Shown: positions 32,844-42,796, counted from the stretch's first letter. The stretch is 64,000 nt of DNA from Ornithinimicrobium faecis (GCF_023923225.1 NZ_CP099489.1:1426001-1490000), one strand, 5' to 3'. Notes: generated by a model not told the origin, from the sequence alone. Numbers and translations are program-made.

Positions 32844-34508
32844 GTGACAGCTCGGCTCGTCCCGCCAGATCCCGCGTTCACCACCCAGTCCGAGGCAGTG
32901 GTCTGGGAGGCGCTGTGCACACAGTTGGACGACGATTGCGTGCTGATGGCGAACCTACGTCTGGTCGGCGACGGCGGGGACCACGAGATCGACCTGATGG
33001 CACTGATCCCGGACGCGGGCATCGTGGTCATCGAGGTCAAGGGCGCCACCGTCTCCCAGGACGCCCAGGGCCAGTGGCAGGTGCGCAGCAAGGAGGGCAC
33101 GCGCAGGATCGATCCGGCCGGGCAACTGGCGCGCGGCAAATATGCCCTGCGGGAGTTCATCGAGGCGGATCCGCGGTGGGGGCGCACGCGGGTGCGCTGG
33201 GGGCATGCCCTCGTCATCCCCTACACGGCGGTCGATGACGACTTCGCGACCCCCGAGCTCCCGCGCTCCATCATCCACGGTCGCGACGACCTGCCGCGGC
33301 TCGCGGACCGGCTGCGTGCACAGCTGCGCCAGCAGGAGACGGGGCACCGGGTGCCCAAGGACAGGGACATCGAGGACCTGCTGACCATCTGGCGGGGACG
33401 GCGCCACGTCGAGGCCTCGATCGTGGCCGAGGCGGAGGAGCGGGAGGCAACCAACAACGCCCAGCTCACCCAGGAGCAGGCCATGCTGCTGCGGGTGACC
33501 CGCCTGCTCAACCGGGTGGACATCCGCGGCGGGGCAGGCAGCGGCAAGACGGTGCTGGCGCTGACCCAGGCCAAGGAACTCACCCGGGGCAGCGGCACGG
33601 AGGGGCGACCGTCCCAGCGCGTGGCCCTGCTCTGCTACTCGCTCGGGCTGGCGACCTATCTGCAGCGCGAGGTGGACGTGGTCAAGCGAAAGCACCGTCC
33701 TGCCTACGTTGGCACCTTCCACGGTCTCGGTCGGCTCTGGGGTGCACCCGACGGAGACCGGGATGACAGTCCCTTCTGGGAGGAGGAACTGCCGGCGCTC
33801 ATGCTCGAGCTGGCCCAGGGGCTGCCCGAGAAGGAGAAGTTCGACGCGATCGTGGTCGATGAGGCGCAGGACTTTGCGACCTCGTGGTGGGCCCCCCTGC
33901 TCGCGGCGCTGCGTGACCCGGACGAGGGCGGTCTGTATATCTACTCCGACGAGAAGCAGCGTCTCTTCGAGCGCTTCGGGCGCCCGCCGATCGAGCTCGT
34001 GCCCCTGGTGCTCGACCACAATCTGCGCAACACCAAACAGATCGCTGGCGCCTTCGAACCGTTGGCCCCGGCACGGATGCGACAGCTCGGTGGCGACGGA
34101 CCCGAGGTGACCTTCATCCCCACCACTGCCGACGAGGCCGTCGACGTGGCCGACGACCAGGTCGACCAACTGCTCGACGCGGGCTGGGAGCCGCGGCACG
34201 TCGCGCTGATCACCACCCAGTCCCGTCACCCCCAGCAGATCGAGCTCACGGAGCACCGTGGGCAGGAGGGCTACTGGGCCAGCTTCTGGGACGCCGATGA
34301 GGTCTTCTACGGCAACGTCCTGGGCTGCAAGGGGATGGAACGGCGCGCGGTCGTGCTCTGCATCAACTCCGATGCCACCGCTCGGGCCGCGGAGCGGCTC
34401 TACGTCGGGATGTCCCGGGCCACGGACCAGCTCGTCGTGGTCGGTGACCCGGCCTGGGTCCGCGAGGTCGGTGGCTACGAGGTCGCCCGCAAACTCGGCC
34501 TGCCCTGA
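32844..34508 (+). CDS. NERD nuclease-related domain fused to SF1 (UvrD-like) helicase
   Basis: The 554-residue product starts with a NERD domain: HEIDLMAL (Asp50) and VVIEVKG (Glu64, Lys66) are the restriction-like D..ExK catalytic set. A UvrD-type helicase follows, with Walker A RGGAGSGKT near residue 230, Walker B IVVDEAQD near 335, LDHNLRNT (motif IV/V region) and GMSRATDQLVV (motif VI). The combined nuclease and helicase suggests DNA repair or defence against foreign DNA. It stands alone; no methylase or other defence gene is adjacent. A GTG start follows an AAGGAGG-like site. Confidence 0.88.
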   Translation: MTARLVPPDPAFTTQSEAVVWEALCTQLDDDCVLMANLRLVGDGGDHEIDLMALIPDAGIVVIEVKGATVSQDAQGQWQVRSKEGTRRIDPAGQLARGKYALREFIEADPRWGRTRVRWGHALVIPYTAVDDDFATPELPRSIIHGRDDLPRLADRLRAQLRQQETGHRVPKDRDIEDLLTIWRGRRHVEASIVAEAEEREATNNAQLTQEQAMLLRVTRLLNRVDIRGGAGSGKTVLALTQAKELTRGSGTEGRPSQRVALLCYSLGLATYLQREVDVVKRKHRPAYVGTFHGLGRLWGAPDGDRDDSPFWEEELPALMLELAQGLPEKEKFDAIVVDEAQDFATSWWAPLLAALRDPDEGGLYIYSDEKQRLFERFGRPPIELVPLVLDHNLRNTKQIAGAFEPLAPARMRQLGGDGPEVTFIPTTADEAVDVADDQVDQLLDAGWEPRHVALITTQSRHPQQIELTEHRGQEGYWASFWDADEVFYGNVLGCKGMERRAVVLCINSDATARAAERLYVGMSRATDQLVVVGDPAWVREVGGYEVARKLGLP

Positions 34509-34531
34509 TGTGACCTGAACTCACACCCTGG

Positions 34532-34554
34532 GGCCCCGGTGGGGACCCGGGGCC
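34532..34554 (+). terminator. GC hairpin after the NERD helicase gene
   Basis: GGCCCCGG pairs with CCGGGGCC across a seven-base loop, 24 bp after the stop codon. Confidence 0.55.
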
Positions 34555-34590
34555 ATCGAGCGACGACGCCATCCATCTGACGCCCCTCAT

Positions 34591-34644
34591 TTGACACGGG
34601 TACCCCCTATGGGTATATGTTCTGACTACTACCCCCTAGAGGTA
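34591..34644 (+). promoter_or_regulatory. Copper-responsive promoter with two CsoR boxes
   Basis: TTGACA (34591-34596) and TATATG (34614-34619) form a promoter with 17-bp spacing. TACCCCCTATGGGTA (34601-34615) matches the CsoR consensus and lies between the boxes; a second copy, TACCCCCTAGAGGTA, sits at 34630-34644. CsoR would block transcription until copper is bound. Confidence 0.8.
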
Positions 34645-34665
34645 TCCAACGAAGAGGAGAGAGTC

Positions 34666-34875
34666 ATGGAGCAGCGTGAGTACCAGGTGACGGGCATGAC
34701 GTGCGGGCACTGCGAGTCGTCCGTGCGCGAGGAGGTCGGTCAGATCGTTGGTGTTGAGGGCATCGAGGTGAGCGCGTCCAGCGGTCGTCTCGTGCTGAGC
34801 ACCACCGAGCCGGTCGACGACGCGGCGGTGCTGGCCGCGGTGGACGAGGCGGGTTATCAGGCGGCGCGGGTCTGA
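34666..34875 (+). CDS. copZ: Copper chaperone, heavy-metal-associated domain
   Basis: A 69-residue HMA domain with the copper-binding GMTCGHCESSV loop near residue 12 and a normal ferredoxin-like pattern. It binds Cu(I) and passes it to the ATPase downstream. ATG 34666 has GAGGAGAGAG just upstream. It is the first gene of the copper operon and its stop overlaps the next start (TGATG). Confidence 0.88.
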   Translation: MEQREYQVTGMTCGHCESSVREEVGQIVGVEGIEVSASSGRLVLSTTEPVDDAAVLAAVDEAGYQAARV

Positions 34876-35030
34876 TGTCGGTTCCTGCTCGACTCGGCCT
34901 GTATGGCGCCGCGCTCGTGGTGGTCTTCGGGGCGTCGGCCGCTGTTGCCAGCGCCGTCGTGCCTGAGGAGACCGTGTCGTCCTGGACCCAGCAGGTCGAG
35001 GACATCAGCCAGGAGGACACCGACCACTGA
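34875..35030 (+). CDS. Small single-helix membrane protein of the copper operon
   Basis: A 51-residue product with one hydrophobic helix (about residues 8-30) and an acidic C-terminus (EDISQEDTDH). It lies between the chaperone and the ATPase genes and overlaps the former by one base. Small proteins of this layout are common at this position in actinobacterial copper operons; the function is unknown. Confidence 0.65.
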   Translation: MSVPARLGLYGAALVVVFGASAAVASAVVPEETVSSWTQQVEDISQEDTDH

Positions 35031-35088
35031 CCTGGTCGTGTCCGTTACGTAAGTCGCGCCGGTCGTGCGCGGGAAAGAAGTTGTGAGG

Positions 35089-37485
35089 ATGTCTGCAGCG
35101 CCAGCCCCGGAGAATGTGGGACGGCCCGTCGAGTTGATGATCGGCGGAATGACCTGCGCGTCGTGCGCGATGCGGGTTGAGAAGAAGCTCAACAAGCTCG
35201 ACGGCGTCACGGCCTCGGTGAACTACGCCACGGAGAAGGCCCAGGTCAGTGTCCCGGAGGGCACTGATGTCGCAGCCCTGATCGCCGAGGTCGAGAAGAC
35301 CGGTTACACCGCCGCTCTGCCGAGGACGGAGGTGTCGACTGCCCGGGAGGACGAGGGTGAGGAGGTCGACCCGGAGCTGACGGCGCTGCGCCACCGGCTC
35401 ATCGGCTCCGTCCTGCTCTCGGTGCCGGTCATCGCGATGTCGATGATCCCGGCCCTGCAGCTCACATACTGGCAGTGGGCGTCCCTGACGCTGACCGCGC
35501 CCGTGGTGGTGTGGGCTGCCTGGCCGTTCCACAAGGCGGCGTGGACGAACCTGCGCCACGGTGCGGCGACGATGGACACGCTCATCTCGGTGGGCACGGG
35601 CGCGGCTTTCCTGTGGTCCTTGTATGCCCTCTTCCTCGGCACTGCCGGGGTCCCTGGCGTGACGCACCCCTTTGAGTTGACGGTGGCACCGACCGATGGT
35701 GCTGCCAACATCTATCTCGAGGTCGCCGCCGGGGTCACGATGTTCATCCTGGCCGGGCGCTATTTTGAGAAGCGCTCCAAGCGGCAGGCCGGCGCGGCAC
35801 TGCGTGCCCTGTTGGAGATGGGCGCCAAGGACGTCGCGGTGCTCCGCGACGGCGTCGAGACTCGCATCCCCACCGCAGACCTGGCGGCCGGCGACGAGTT
35901 CGTTGTGCGCCCCGGCGAGAAGATCGCCACCGACGGTGTCATCGTGACCGGCAGCTCCGCAGTCGACGCCTCGATGCTCACTGGTGAGTCGGTGCCGGTC
36001 GAGGTCACCGTCGGTGACGCGGTCACCGGCGCCACGGTCAACGCCGGTGGCCGCCTCGTGGTGCGCGCCACCCGCGTCGGCGCCGACACGCAGTTGGCGC
36101 AGATGGCTCAGATGGTGGAGGACGCGCAGTCCGGCAAGGCCGAGATCCAGCGCCTGGCCGACCGGATCTCCGGGGTCTTCGTGCCGATCGCGATCGCCAT
36201 CGCCGTGGCTGCCCTGGGCGCCTGGATCGGTGCTGGATTCCCGCTCAGTGCCGCGTTCACGGCCGCCGTGGCCGTGCTGATCATCGCCTGCCCGTGCGCG
36301 CTGGGCCTGGCCACGCCGACCGCGCTGCTCGTCGGCACGGGACGGGGGGCTCAGCTGGGCATCCTCATCAAGGGCCCCGAGGTCCTGGAGTCCACCCGCA
36401 AGATCGACACCGTGGTGCTCGACAAGACCGGCACCGTGACCACCGGCAAGATGACGCTGACCGATGTCATCACCGAACCAGGCACCGACCGGGCCACGTT
36501 GCTGCGCCTGGCCGGCGCGCTGGAGAACTCCTCCGAGCACCCCATCGCCCAGGCCATCGCCAAGGGGGCCGTCCAGGAGGTCGGCGACCTCCCGGACCCC
36601 GAGGACTTCAGCAACGTTGAGGGCAAGGGTGTCCAGGGCATCGTCGAGGGCCACGCGGTCCTCGTCGGTCGCGACTCACTCCTCGCCGACTGGTCACAGC
36701 ACCTCAGCGCAGACCTCGCGTCGGCCAAGGCCGCCGCGGAATCCCAGGGCAAGACGGCTGTCGCGGTCGGCTGGGATGGTCAGGCTCGCGGCGTGCTGGT
36801 GGTGGCCGACACGGTCAAACCCACCAGTGCGCAGGCGATCCGTCAACTCACGGCCCTCGGGCTGACCCCGGTGCTGCTCACCGGCGACAACACGGCGGTC
36901 GCTCAGCAGATTGCCGCAGAGGTCGGCATCGAGCAGGTCATCGCCGAGGTCCTGCCCCAGGACAAGGTCGACGTCATCACCGCGCTGCAGGCCGAGGGCA
37001 AGGTCGTCGCGATGGTTGGCGACGGAGTCAACGACGCCGCAGCGCTGGCCCAGGCCGACCTCGGTCTGGCCATGGGCACCGGCACCGACGTCGCGATCCA
37101 GGCTGCCGACATCACCCTCGTGCGCGGTGACCTGCGCAGCGCCGCAGACGCGATCCGCCTGTCCCGCAAGACCCTGGGCACCATCAAGACCAACCTGTTC
37201 TGGGCGTTCGCCTACAACACGGCCGCGATCCCACTGGCCGCCCTGGGCCTACTCAACCCCATGCTCGCCGGGGCAGCCATGGCCTTCTCCAGCGTCTTCG
37301 TCGTCGGCAACAGCCTGCGACTGCGCTCCTTCAAGAGCAGGATCGACACCACAGCCGCCCCGGCCGCAGCGCCGAGCCCTCGCACGGCTTCGCCAGTCAG
37401 CGTCGGATGCACCCCACTCAGCACACCCCCGAAACGGAGACCAGATCATGACCGCCACCACGGAAGCTGTCATCACCGGCGTTGA
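35089..37485 (+). CDS. copA: Copper-exporting P1B-type ATPase with unusual C-terminal tail
   Basis: The 798-residue product has an N-terminal HMA domain ([12 protein letters not shown]), the actuator TGES, the membrane copper site [10 protein letters not shown], the phosphorylation site DKTGT and the hinge [10 protein letters not shown]. It pumps Cu(I) out of the cell. After the last helix the frame runs about 45 residues further, through a proline-rich stretch to a His-rich end ([10 protein letters not shown]) that overlaps csoR by 38 bp in another frame. Relatives usually end near RLRSF, so this tail may be a recent stop loss. ATG 35089 has a GAGG site. Confidence 0.9.
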   Translation: MSAAPAPENVGRPVELMIGGMTCASCAMRVEKKLNKLDGVTASVNYATEKAQVSVPEGTDVAALIAEVEKTGYTAALPRTEVSTAREDEGEEVDPELTALRHRLIGSVLLSVPVIAMSMIPALQLTYWQWASLTLTAPVVVWAAWPFHKAAWTNLRHGAATMDTLISVGTGAAFLWSLYALFLGTAGVPGVTHPFELTVAPTDGAANIYLEVAAGVTMFILAGRYFEKRSKRQAGAALRALLEMGAKDVAVLRDGVETRIPTADLAAGDEFVVRPGEKIATDGVIVTGSSAVDASMLTGESVPVEVTVGDAVTGATVNAGGRLVVRATRVGADTQLAQMAQMVEDAQSGKAEIQRLADRISGVFVPIAIAIAVAALGAWIGAGFPLSAAFTAAVAVLIIACPCALGLATPTALLVGTGRGAQLGILIKGPEVLESTRKIDTVVLDKTGTVTTGKMTLTDVITEPGTDRATLLRLAGALENSSEHPIAQAIAKGAVQEVGDLPDPEDFSNVEGKGVQGIVEGHAVLVGRDSLLADWSQHLSADLASAKAAAESQGKTAVAVGWDGQARGVLVVADTVKPTSAQAIRQLTALGLTPVLLTGDNTAVAQQIAAEVGIEQVIAEVLPQDKVDVITALQAEGKVVAMVGDGVNDAAALAQADLGLAMGTGTDVAIQAADITLVRGDLRSAADAIRLSRKTLGTIKTNLFWAFAYNTAAIPLAALGLLNPMLAGAAMAFSSVFVVGNSLRLRSFKSRIDTTAAPAAAPSPRTASPVSVGCTPLSTPPKRRPDHDRHHGSCHHRR

Positions 37486-37813
37486 GGCTGACGCTAACGC
37501 GCCCGAAACCGGCGGGCACGAGGCTCACGCTGGACACGGCTACATCACCGACAAAGCCCGCTACCTGGCACGGCTGAAGCGCATCGAGGGGCAAGCCCGT
37601 GGGATCCACCGGATGGTCGACGAGGAGCAATACTGCATCGACATCCTCACCCAGGTCAGTGCCCTGACCAGCGCGCTGCAGGGCGTGGCCCTCGGACTGC
37701 TCGACGACCACCTCGCGCACTGCGTGGTCGACGCAGCCAGGGCCGGCGGCCAGGACGCGGAGGACAAGATGAAGGAAGCCTCGGACGCCATCGCACGGCT
37801 CGTCCGCTCCTGA
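37448..37813 (+). CDS. csoR: CsoR family copper-sensing repressor
   Basis: This DUF156 helical repressor of 121 residues has the copper ligands Cys in EQYCIDIL and His and Cys in [10 protein letters not shown]. An N-terminal extension of about 35 residues contains histidines ([10 protein letters not shown]). It should bind the two boxes ahead of copZ and close a feedback loop. It overlaps the end of copA out of frame. Confidence 0.9.
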   Translation: MTATTEAVITGVEADANAPETGGHEAHAGHGYITDKARYLARLKRIEGQARGIHRMVDEEQYCIDILTQVSALTSALQGVALGLLDDHLAHCVVDAARAGGQDAEDKMKEASDAIARLVRS

Positions 37814-37908
37814 CACGTCGCCGTTCGAGGGTCAGCTCGAGGCTGCGGGCCGTCACCTGCAGAGGCGCACGTCGCGGCAGACTGGAAGGGTCGATCAACG
37901 ACTCGGAG

Positions 37909-38412
37909 TCAGAGGCGCTGGAAGCCCGCCCGCTCATAGAGGGCGTGGGCGGCCGGTGACGTGCCCTCGCCGAAGCGCAACGAGAGGGTTGCGTCGCCGG
38001 CCAGCGCACAGGCGTGAATGGCGTGGTCCAGCAGCGCTCGACCGACGGCCAGCCCCTGTGCGTCGGGGTGGACGAACAGGTCGATGATGAAGGGCCCGTC
38101 CAGCTCCGGGTCCCAGATGGATCGTTCGACCACCAGGATCGCCCCGACGGGTTGGCCCGCGTGCACGGCGACCGTGGTCGCGTCGGGTCGCAGCGTGCCG
38201 AACTCGCCTTGGAAGGTGTCGTCGATCTCCTGTCGCGCCTCGGCCAGGTCGCTGGCAGCAACACCAGCCGGGTATGCCGCGAGGTAGGCGGCGGCGAGGG
38301 CGTCACGGTCGGCGGGGGAGACGGATCGCAAGGTAACGGCGGTTGGTGCGTTGGGTGCTGCGGGGGCGGTTGGGCGCCCGGCGAGCGGCAGGGCCATCAG
38401 GTCTGAGGGCAT
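37909..38412 (-). CDS. GNAT family N-acetyltransferase
   Basis: The 167-residue product shows the GNAT core: the acetyl-CoA loop QGLAVGRALLDHAI near residue 120 and the C-terminal ALYERAGFQRL. It acetylates an unknown amine. The N-terminus has a short alanine/proline-rich extension. It stands alone. Confidence 0.83.
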   Translation of the reverse strand: MPSDLMALPLAGRPTAPAAPNAPTAVTLRSVSPADRDALAAAYLAAYPAGVAASDLAEARQEIDDTFQGEFGTLRPDATTVAVHAGQPVGAILVVERSIWDPELDGPFIIDLFVHPDAQGLAVGRALLDHAIHACALAGDATLSLRFGEGTSPAAHALYERAGFQRL

Positions 38413-38553
38413 GGGTGTTCCGTTCGATGGGTCGAAAGAGTGGCTGGACCGGCATCAGGAACAGAACATGACACTGATCCTAGGAGGCGAGCGGCACGGG
38501 GCAACCGATTTTCGCGATGCCCACTGGACCGTCGGTGGTGGCGAGGCGCAGGA

Positions 38554-39756
38554 TCAACGCAACGACTCGGCATACTCCTGGCTCATCCGGTCCACCTCAC
38601 CCAGGATCCGGGCACCGGCGGCCTCGTCGGGGCTGACCGCGGTGGGGAAGCCGTCCTGGATCAGGACCGGGCTCCACGCGCTCTCGCGCACGCCCTCTGG
38701 GCCGAGGGTCAGGTGCAGCACGGCGCTGTCGGACTCGGTCCAGCCGTTCGGATAGTCGAAGACGAAGTTGCCCAGGCTCCAGGCGACCAAGCTGCCGTCG
38801 TCACGGCCGTGAGCCGCCTGCAACTGGTGCGGGTGCGCACCGAGCACGGCGGTCGCGCCGGCCCCCAGCGCTGCGTTGCCGGCGGCCTGCTGCTCGGGGC
38901 TGAGGTGCTCGGTGGACTCAAAGCCGCTGTGCAGCAACACGATCACGTGGTCGGCGTCAGTCTGTGCCGCCTGCACGTCCTCGGCGATCACCGTGGGGTC
39001 CGCCCAGGCGAGTCCGGGCGTGGTGTCGGTCGCAGTCCACTCCTGCGAGTCAAAACCGTTGCGCTCGACCGGCATCTGCAGATAGGCCAGGAAGGCGATG
39101 CGCATCCCGTTGCTCTCGAGGATGACCGGCTCACGGGCCGCCTCGATGGTCTGGCCGACGCCGACGTGGGCGATGTCCGCCTGCTCGAGCAACCCCGTGG
39201 TGGAGTCCATGCACTCGGGCCCGAAGTCGAGGATGTGATTGTTGGCCAGGCTGACCAGGTCGAACGACCCGTCGGTCAGCACGTCCAGGGACGAGGGGTC
39301 GGCCCGCAGTGGATACGCCTTGTCATCCGCGGTGCCACCGGTGCACAGGGGGCTCTCCAGGTTGCCGATGGTCAGGTCGGCGTCGTGCAGCTCCTCGCGC
39401 ACCCCGGCCAGCACCGCATCGGTGCCCTGGGCCTGGATCCGGTCACCCACCTTGCGACCGAGCATGATGTCGCCCACGACGGCCAGGCGCACCTCTGTGT
39501 CCGGGGAGAGTGTGGACTGCGGATCCGCCGGCTCCGTGGTGGGCTCCGGAACGGCCTCAGCTTCGGCGGGCTCAGGCTCCTCAGTGGGCTCGCTCGAGTT
39601 GGCCGCCTGGGGCGGCGCAGGGGAGGGCTGGTTGCTCCCGCCACTGGTGCCCGACAGCGGGGCCGAGAGGGTGCAGAGCGCCAGCACCAGCGCGCCTGTG
39701 ACGAGCACAGGGCGGCTGGCCGGGCGCGCAGGAACCCGGTGGCGCGGTCGTGACAC
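38554..39756 (-). CDS. CapA-like poly-gamma-glutamate/metallophosphatase family protein
   Basis: The 400-residue product has a signal or anchor helix (residues 15-35), a Pro/Glu/Ser-rich linker to about 85 and a CapA domain. That domain has VVGDIMLGRKVGDR, IGNLESPLC, SLANNHILDFG and the histidine pair LGAHPHQLQ. CapA proteins are metal-dependent phosphoesterase-like enzymes on the cell surface, linked to capsule or wall glutamate in some bacteria. No cap or pgs genes are adjacent, so the substrate is unknown. Confidence 0.85.
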   Translation of the reverse strand: MSRPRHRVPARPASRPVLVTGALVLALCTLSAPLSGTSGGSNQPSPAPPQAANSSEPTEEPEPAEAEAVPEPTTEPADPQSTLSPDTEVRLAVVGDIMLGRKVGDRIQAQGTDAVLAGVREELHDADLTIGNLESPLCTGGTADDKAYPLRADPSSLDVLTDGSFDLVSLANNHILDFGPECMDSTTGLLEQADIAHVGVGQTIEAAREPVILESNGMRIAFLAYLQMPVERNGFDSQEWTATDTTPGLAWADPTVIAEDVQAAQTDADHVIVLLHSGFESTEHLSPEQQAAGNAALGAGATAVLGAHPHQLQAAHGRDDGSLVAWSLGNFVFDYPNGWTESDSAVLHLTLGPEGVRESAWSPVLIQDGFPTAVSPDEAAGARILGEVDRMSQEYAESLR

Positions 39757-39853
39757 GAGATGATCCCCCGAAGCAGGTGACTGAGTCGACCGAGGCTAAC
39801 GCGGTCTGCCCAGTCACCCCAATCGCCGGGTCGCTGGCGGCTCAGAGGGCGGG

Positions 39854-40249
39854 TCAGTCCGTGAGGAGTTTCCACCCGAGTGCTCGGGCAGCGCGCCGGT
39901 CGAAGGTCACGGTCTCGGTCACCCCGAACAGTTCCATGGCTGCCTCAATCAACGCATCCGGGAAATCGGCCCCGGCCTCGGCAAGAGTGAGTGCGCGCAC
40001 GACCCCTTCACCATCGTCGAACTCCAGGGAACGCGTCGAGACCAACTGTGAGACGGCGGCCAGGCACGTATCTCGGGGATAGTGGTAGGACCGCGAGAGG
40101 ACCCAGTAGAACTCAGCCAGAGTCACTTGGGTGATGAAGCCGGGCGATTCCTCACTTAGCTGATCCATGACGCGCGCAGCGACAGCGAAGGCCGCGTTGT
40201 CGTCCTGCACGACGTAGCGCACGAGCACGTTCGTGTCGAGACCGATCAT
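39854..40249 (-). CDS. PIN-domain ribonuclease toxin (VapC type)
   Basis: The 131-residue product begins IGLDTNVLVRY with the catalytic Asp5, has a TLAEFYWVL segment with the middle acid, and TFDRRAARALG near the C-terminus. VapC toxins cleave tRNA or rRNA. It overlaps its antitoxin gene by four bases. Confidence 0.88.
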   Translation of the reverse strand: MIGLDTNVLVRYVVQDDNAAFAVAARVMDQLSEESPGFITQVTLAEFYWVLSRSYHYPRDTCLAAVSQLVSTRSLEFDDGEGVVRALTLAEAGADFPDALIEAAMELFGVTETVTFDRRAARALGWKLLTD

Positions 40250-40524
40250 TCATCAGCCCGGGCACGTGCCGTCCCGGCGTTACCGCTCTCAGCAGCGGCC
40301 GCAGCCATGCCCTCGTCCATATCTGTGAGGGAGAGTGGTTGCTGTCCCTCCCGGTGCAGCATCCCGGCCAGGTCCGACACCTCTCCGGTGCGGGCGACCA
40401 GCCGATAGTGTCCGTCGCCGAGTTTGACGAAGAGCACCTTGGCGCCCGGAACCAGACCGAGATCATCCCGGACAACCTTGGGGACCGTGATCTGGCCTTT
40501 GCTCGTCATGGTCGCTGATGACAT
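40246..40524 (-). CDS. AbrB/MazE-type antitoxin
   Basis: The 92-residue product has an N-terminal swapped-hairpin AbrB domain (ATMTSKGQITVPKVVRDDLG) and a disordered C-terminus that would wrap the toxin. It should neutralise the PIN toxin downstream and repress the pair. An AGGAGG-type ribosome site lies upstream, and TAGAAT (reverse strand, 40557-40552) may be the -10 box. Confidence 0.86.
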   Translation of the reverse strand: MSSATMTSKGQITVPKVVRDDLGLVPGAKVLFVKLGDGHYRLVARTGEVSDLAGMLHREGQQPLSLTDMDEGMAAAAAESGNAGTARARADE

Positions 40525-40599
40525 GGTGACTCCTCCTACACTTGTCCTTTCATTCTACCGGAACGTAAGGAATCGTGCGGAGGGGTTGTGGAGGCGGCG

Positions 40600-41772
40600 T
40601 CAGCGACCGGCCGCGTCGGCGATGGCCCGGGCCGAGGTCACGACATCGGCTTCCGTCGTCCACCGACCCACACTGAGTCTGATGGCGCCGAGGGCTCGTT
40701 CGGGAGACAGGCCCATGGCCTCCAGGACAGGTGACGGGCGATCTTGCCCGGCGTGACAGGCCGACCCGGCGGAGGCCGCGACCAGATCGAGGTGGGGCAG
40801 CATGCTCAGGGCTCGGGTGCCGTCGATGCTCACATTCAGGGTGTTGGGCAGGCGCTGGTCCCGGTGACCGTTGAGGTGCACCCGCCCCGGCAGCAATGCA
40901 CTCAGGTGCTCCTCCAACAGATCACGCAACCGGGTGAGCCGAGCGCTCTCGCCACGGGTCAGGGCGTCCGCGGCCAGGTCGGCGGCGCGGCCCATCCCGA
41001 CGGCGAAGGCCACGTTCTCGGTCCCCGCGCGCAGACCCCGTTCCTGCCCGCCCCCGCCGATCACCGGGTGCAGGGCCACGCCGTCACGCACATACAGCGC
41101 CGCGATGCCCTTGGGCGCATACATCTTGTGCCCGACGATCGTCATCAGGTCGACGCCCAGCTCCGCGACGTCCAGGGCCATCTTGCCGGCGGACTGGGCC
41201 GCGTCTGTGTGCAGTAGCACGCCCGACTCACGCGTCACGGCTGCGATGTCCTGGATCGGTTGCAGCGTGCCGGTCTCGTTGTTGGCGTGCATGATTGAGA
41301 CCAGGACCGTGGCCGGGGTGATGGCCTCGGCCACCGAAGCAGCGGTGACCTGTCCGTGCTGATCCACCGGCAACACCGTCACGTCCACCCCGTGCCACTG
41401 CTGGAGCTCATCGCACGCGGCAAGCACGGCCGGGTGCTCAGTCGCCTGGGTGACCACGTGCGGTCGAGCCGGCCCTGCCGGGTGCAGGCCCAGCACCGCA
41501 CCCCGCACCGCCAGCAGGTCGGCCTCCGAGCCGGACCCGGTGAAGACGACCTCCTCAGACGCGGCCCCGACGAAGGCTGCAACCCGTCCCCGGGCATCCT
41601 CCAGCGCCTCCCGGGCGGCAACCCCGCGGGCATACGTGCTCGAGGGGTTGCCGAACCCCTCGGAGAGCCACGGCAGCAGCGCGTCCAGGACCGACGCGTC
41701 CACCGGGGTCGTCGCGTTGTGGTCGAGGTAGACGACCCCGGCGCCGGCACGATCGGCTGCCACGGTGCTCAC
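40600..41772 (-). CDS. Cysteine desulfurase (NifS/IscS-like)
   Basis: This PLP aminotransferase-fold enzyme of 390 residues opens with VVYLDHNATTPVD. The PLP lysine lies in IVGHKMYAPKG near residue 205 and the persulfide cysteine in GSACHAGQDRPSPVL near 335. It takes sulfur from cysteine for iron-sulfur clusters or thiolation. No isc, suf or dnd genes are adjacent, so the sulfur acceptor is unknown; this loop type also occurs in stand-alone DndA-like enzymes. Confidence 0.87.
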   Translation of the reverse strand: MSTVAADRAGAGVVYLDHNATTPVDASVLDALLPWLSEGFGNPSSTYARGVAAREALEDARGRVAAFVGAASEEVVFTGSGSEADLLAVRGAVLGLHPAGPARPHVVTQATEHPAVLAACDELQQWHGVDVTVLPVDQHGQVTAASVAEAITPATVLVSIMHANNETGTLQPIQDIAAVTRESGVLLHTDAAQSAGKMALDVAELGVDLMTIVGHKMYAPKGIAALYVRDGVALHPVIGGGGQERGLRAGTENVAFAVGMGRAADLAADALTRGESARLTRLRDLLEEHLSALLPGRVHLNGHRDQRLPNTLNVSIDGTRALSMLPHLDLVAASAGSACHAGQDRPSPVLEAMGLSPERALGAIRLSVGRWTTEADVVTSARAIADAAGR

Positions 41773-41794
41773 CTGCCTCCCCGTGTGCTCCCTG

Positions 41795-42796
41795 TCAGTC
41801 CTGGCTGAACGCCGAGTCGAACGACGCGGTCGCGGGGGAATAGTCGAACTTCTTCAGGAACGCCAGCGCCTCGGGAGCACCCTCAAGGCGGTCCATGCCG
41901 GCGTCCTCCCACTCCACCGAGATCGGCCCGCCATAACCGGCGGCGGACAGCGCCCGGAAGCAGTCCTCCCACGGCACGTCGCCGCGCCCGGTCGAGACGA
42001 AGTCCCAGCCGCGGCGCGGGTCGCCCCACGGCAGGTGCGAGCCCATCCGCCCGTTGCGACCGTTGCCGATCCGCATCCGGGTGTCCTTGCAGTCCACGTG
42101 ATAGATCCGGTCGGCAAAGTCGGTGATGAAGCCCACGACGTCGATGTCCTGCCACAGCATGTGGCTCGGGTCCCAGTTGAGACCAAACGCCTCGCGGTGC
42201 CCGATCGCCTCCAGTGTCTTGACCGTCGACCAGTAGTCGTAGGCGATCTCGCTCGGGTGCACCTCGTGGGCGAACCGCACCCCGCACTCGTCAAAGACGT
42301 CGAGGATCGGGTTCCACCGGTCGGCGAAGTCCTGATAGCCCGCCTCGATCCGCTCGGCCGGCACCGGCGGGAACATTGCGACGTATTGCCAGATCGAGGA
42401 GCCGGTGAACCCGACGACGGTGTCCACGCCCATCTTCTGCGCGAGTTTTGCGGTCAGCTTGAGCTCCTCGGCGGCGCGCTGCCGCACCCCCTCGGGGTCG
42501 CCGTCGCCCCACACCCGGGAGCCGACGATCGAGCGGTGCCGCTCGTCGATCGGGTCGTCGCAGACGGCCTGCCCCTTGAGGTGGTTGGAGATCGCCCAGC
42601 ACCCCAGACCATGGCGACGCAGGATGTCCAGCCGCCCCTCGACATACTCCTCGTCGTCCCAGCGCCAAGCGTCCAGGTGCTCGCCGGAGACCGCGATCTC
42701 CAGCCCGTCATAACCCCACTTGGCGGCGAGCTCGGCGACCTCCTCGAGGGTGAGATCGGCCCACTGGCCAGTGAAGAGGGTGAAGCGGCGTCCCAT
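41795..42796 (-). CDS. Sugar phosphate isomerase/epimerase (AP endonuclease 2 TIM barrel)
   Basis: The 333-residue product is a xylose-isomerase-like barrel: GYDGLEIAVSGEHLD at the N-terminus, FAHEVHPSEIAYDYW in the middle and ISVEWEDAGMDRLEG with metal-ligand acids near the end. It is the last gene of the CUT2 sugar cluster and follows the dehydrogenase gene by 58 bp. It probably isomerises a keto-sugar or inositol-type intermediate. Confidence 0.82.
   Translation of the reverse strand: MGRRFTLFTGQWADLTLEEVAELAAKWGYDGLEIAVSGEHLDAWRWDDEEYVEGRLDILRRHGLGCWAISNHLKGQAVCDDPIDERHRSIVGSRVWGDGDPEGVRQRAAEELKLTAKLAQKMGVDTVVGFTGSSIWQYVAMFPPVPAERIEAGYQDFADRWNPILDVFDECGVRFAHEVHPSEIAYDYWSTVKTLEAIGHREAFGLNWDPSHMLWQDIDVVGFITDFADRIYHVDCKDTRMRIGNGRNGRMGSHLPWGDPRRGWDFVSTGRGDVPWEDCFRALSAAGYGGPISVEWEDAGMDRLEGAPEALAFLKKFDYSPATASFDSAFSQD

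Noticed and set aside
39854..40524. Toxin-antitoxin pair as a new system
   Set aside because: AbrB-type antitoxins with PIN toxins in a four-base overlap are a common VapBC arrangement.
40600..41772. Cysteine desulfurase as part of DNA phosphorothioation
   Set aside because: No dndBCDE-like genes are nearby, so a stand-alone desulfurase is the simpler reading.
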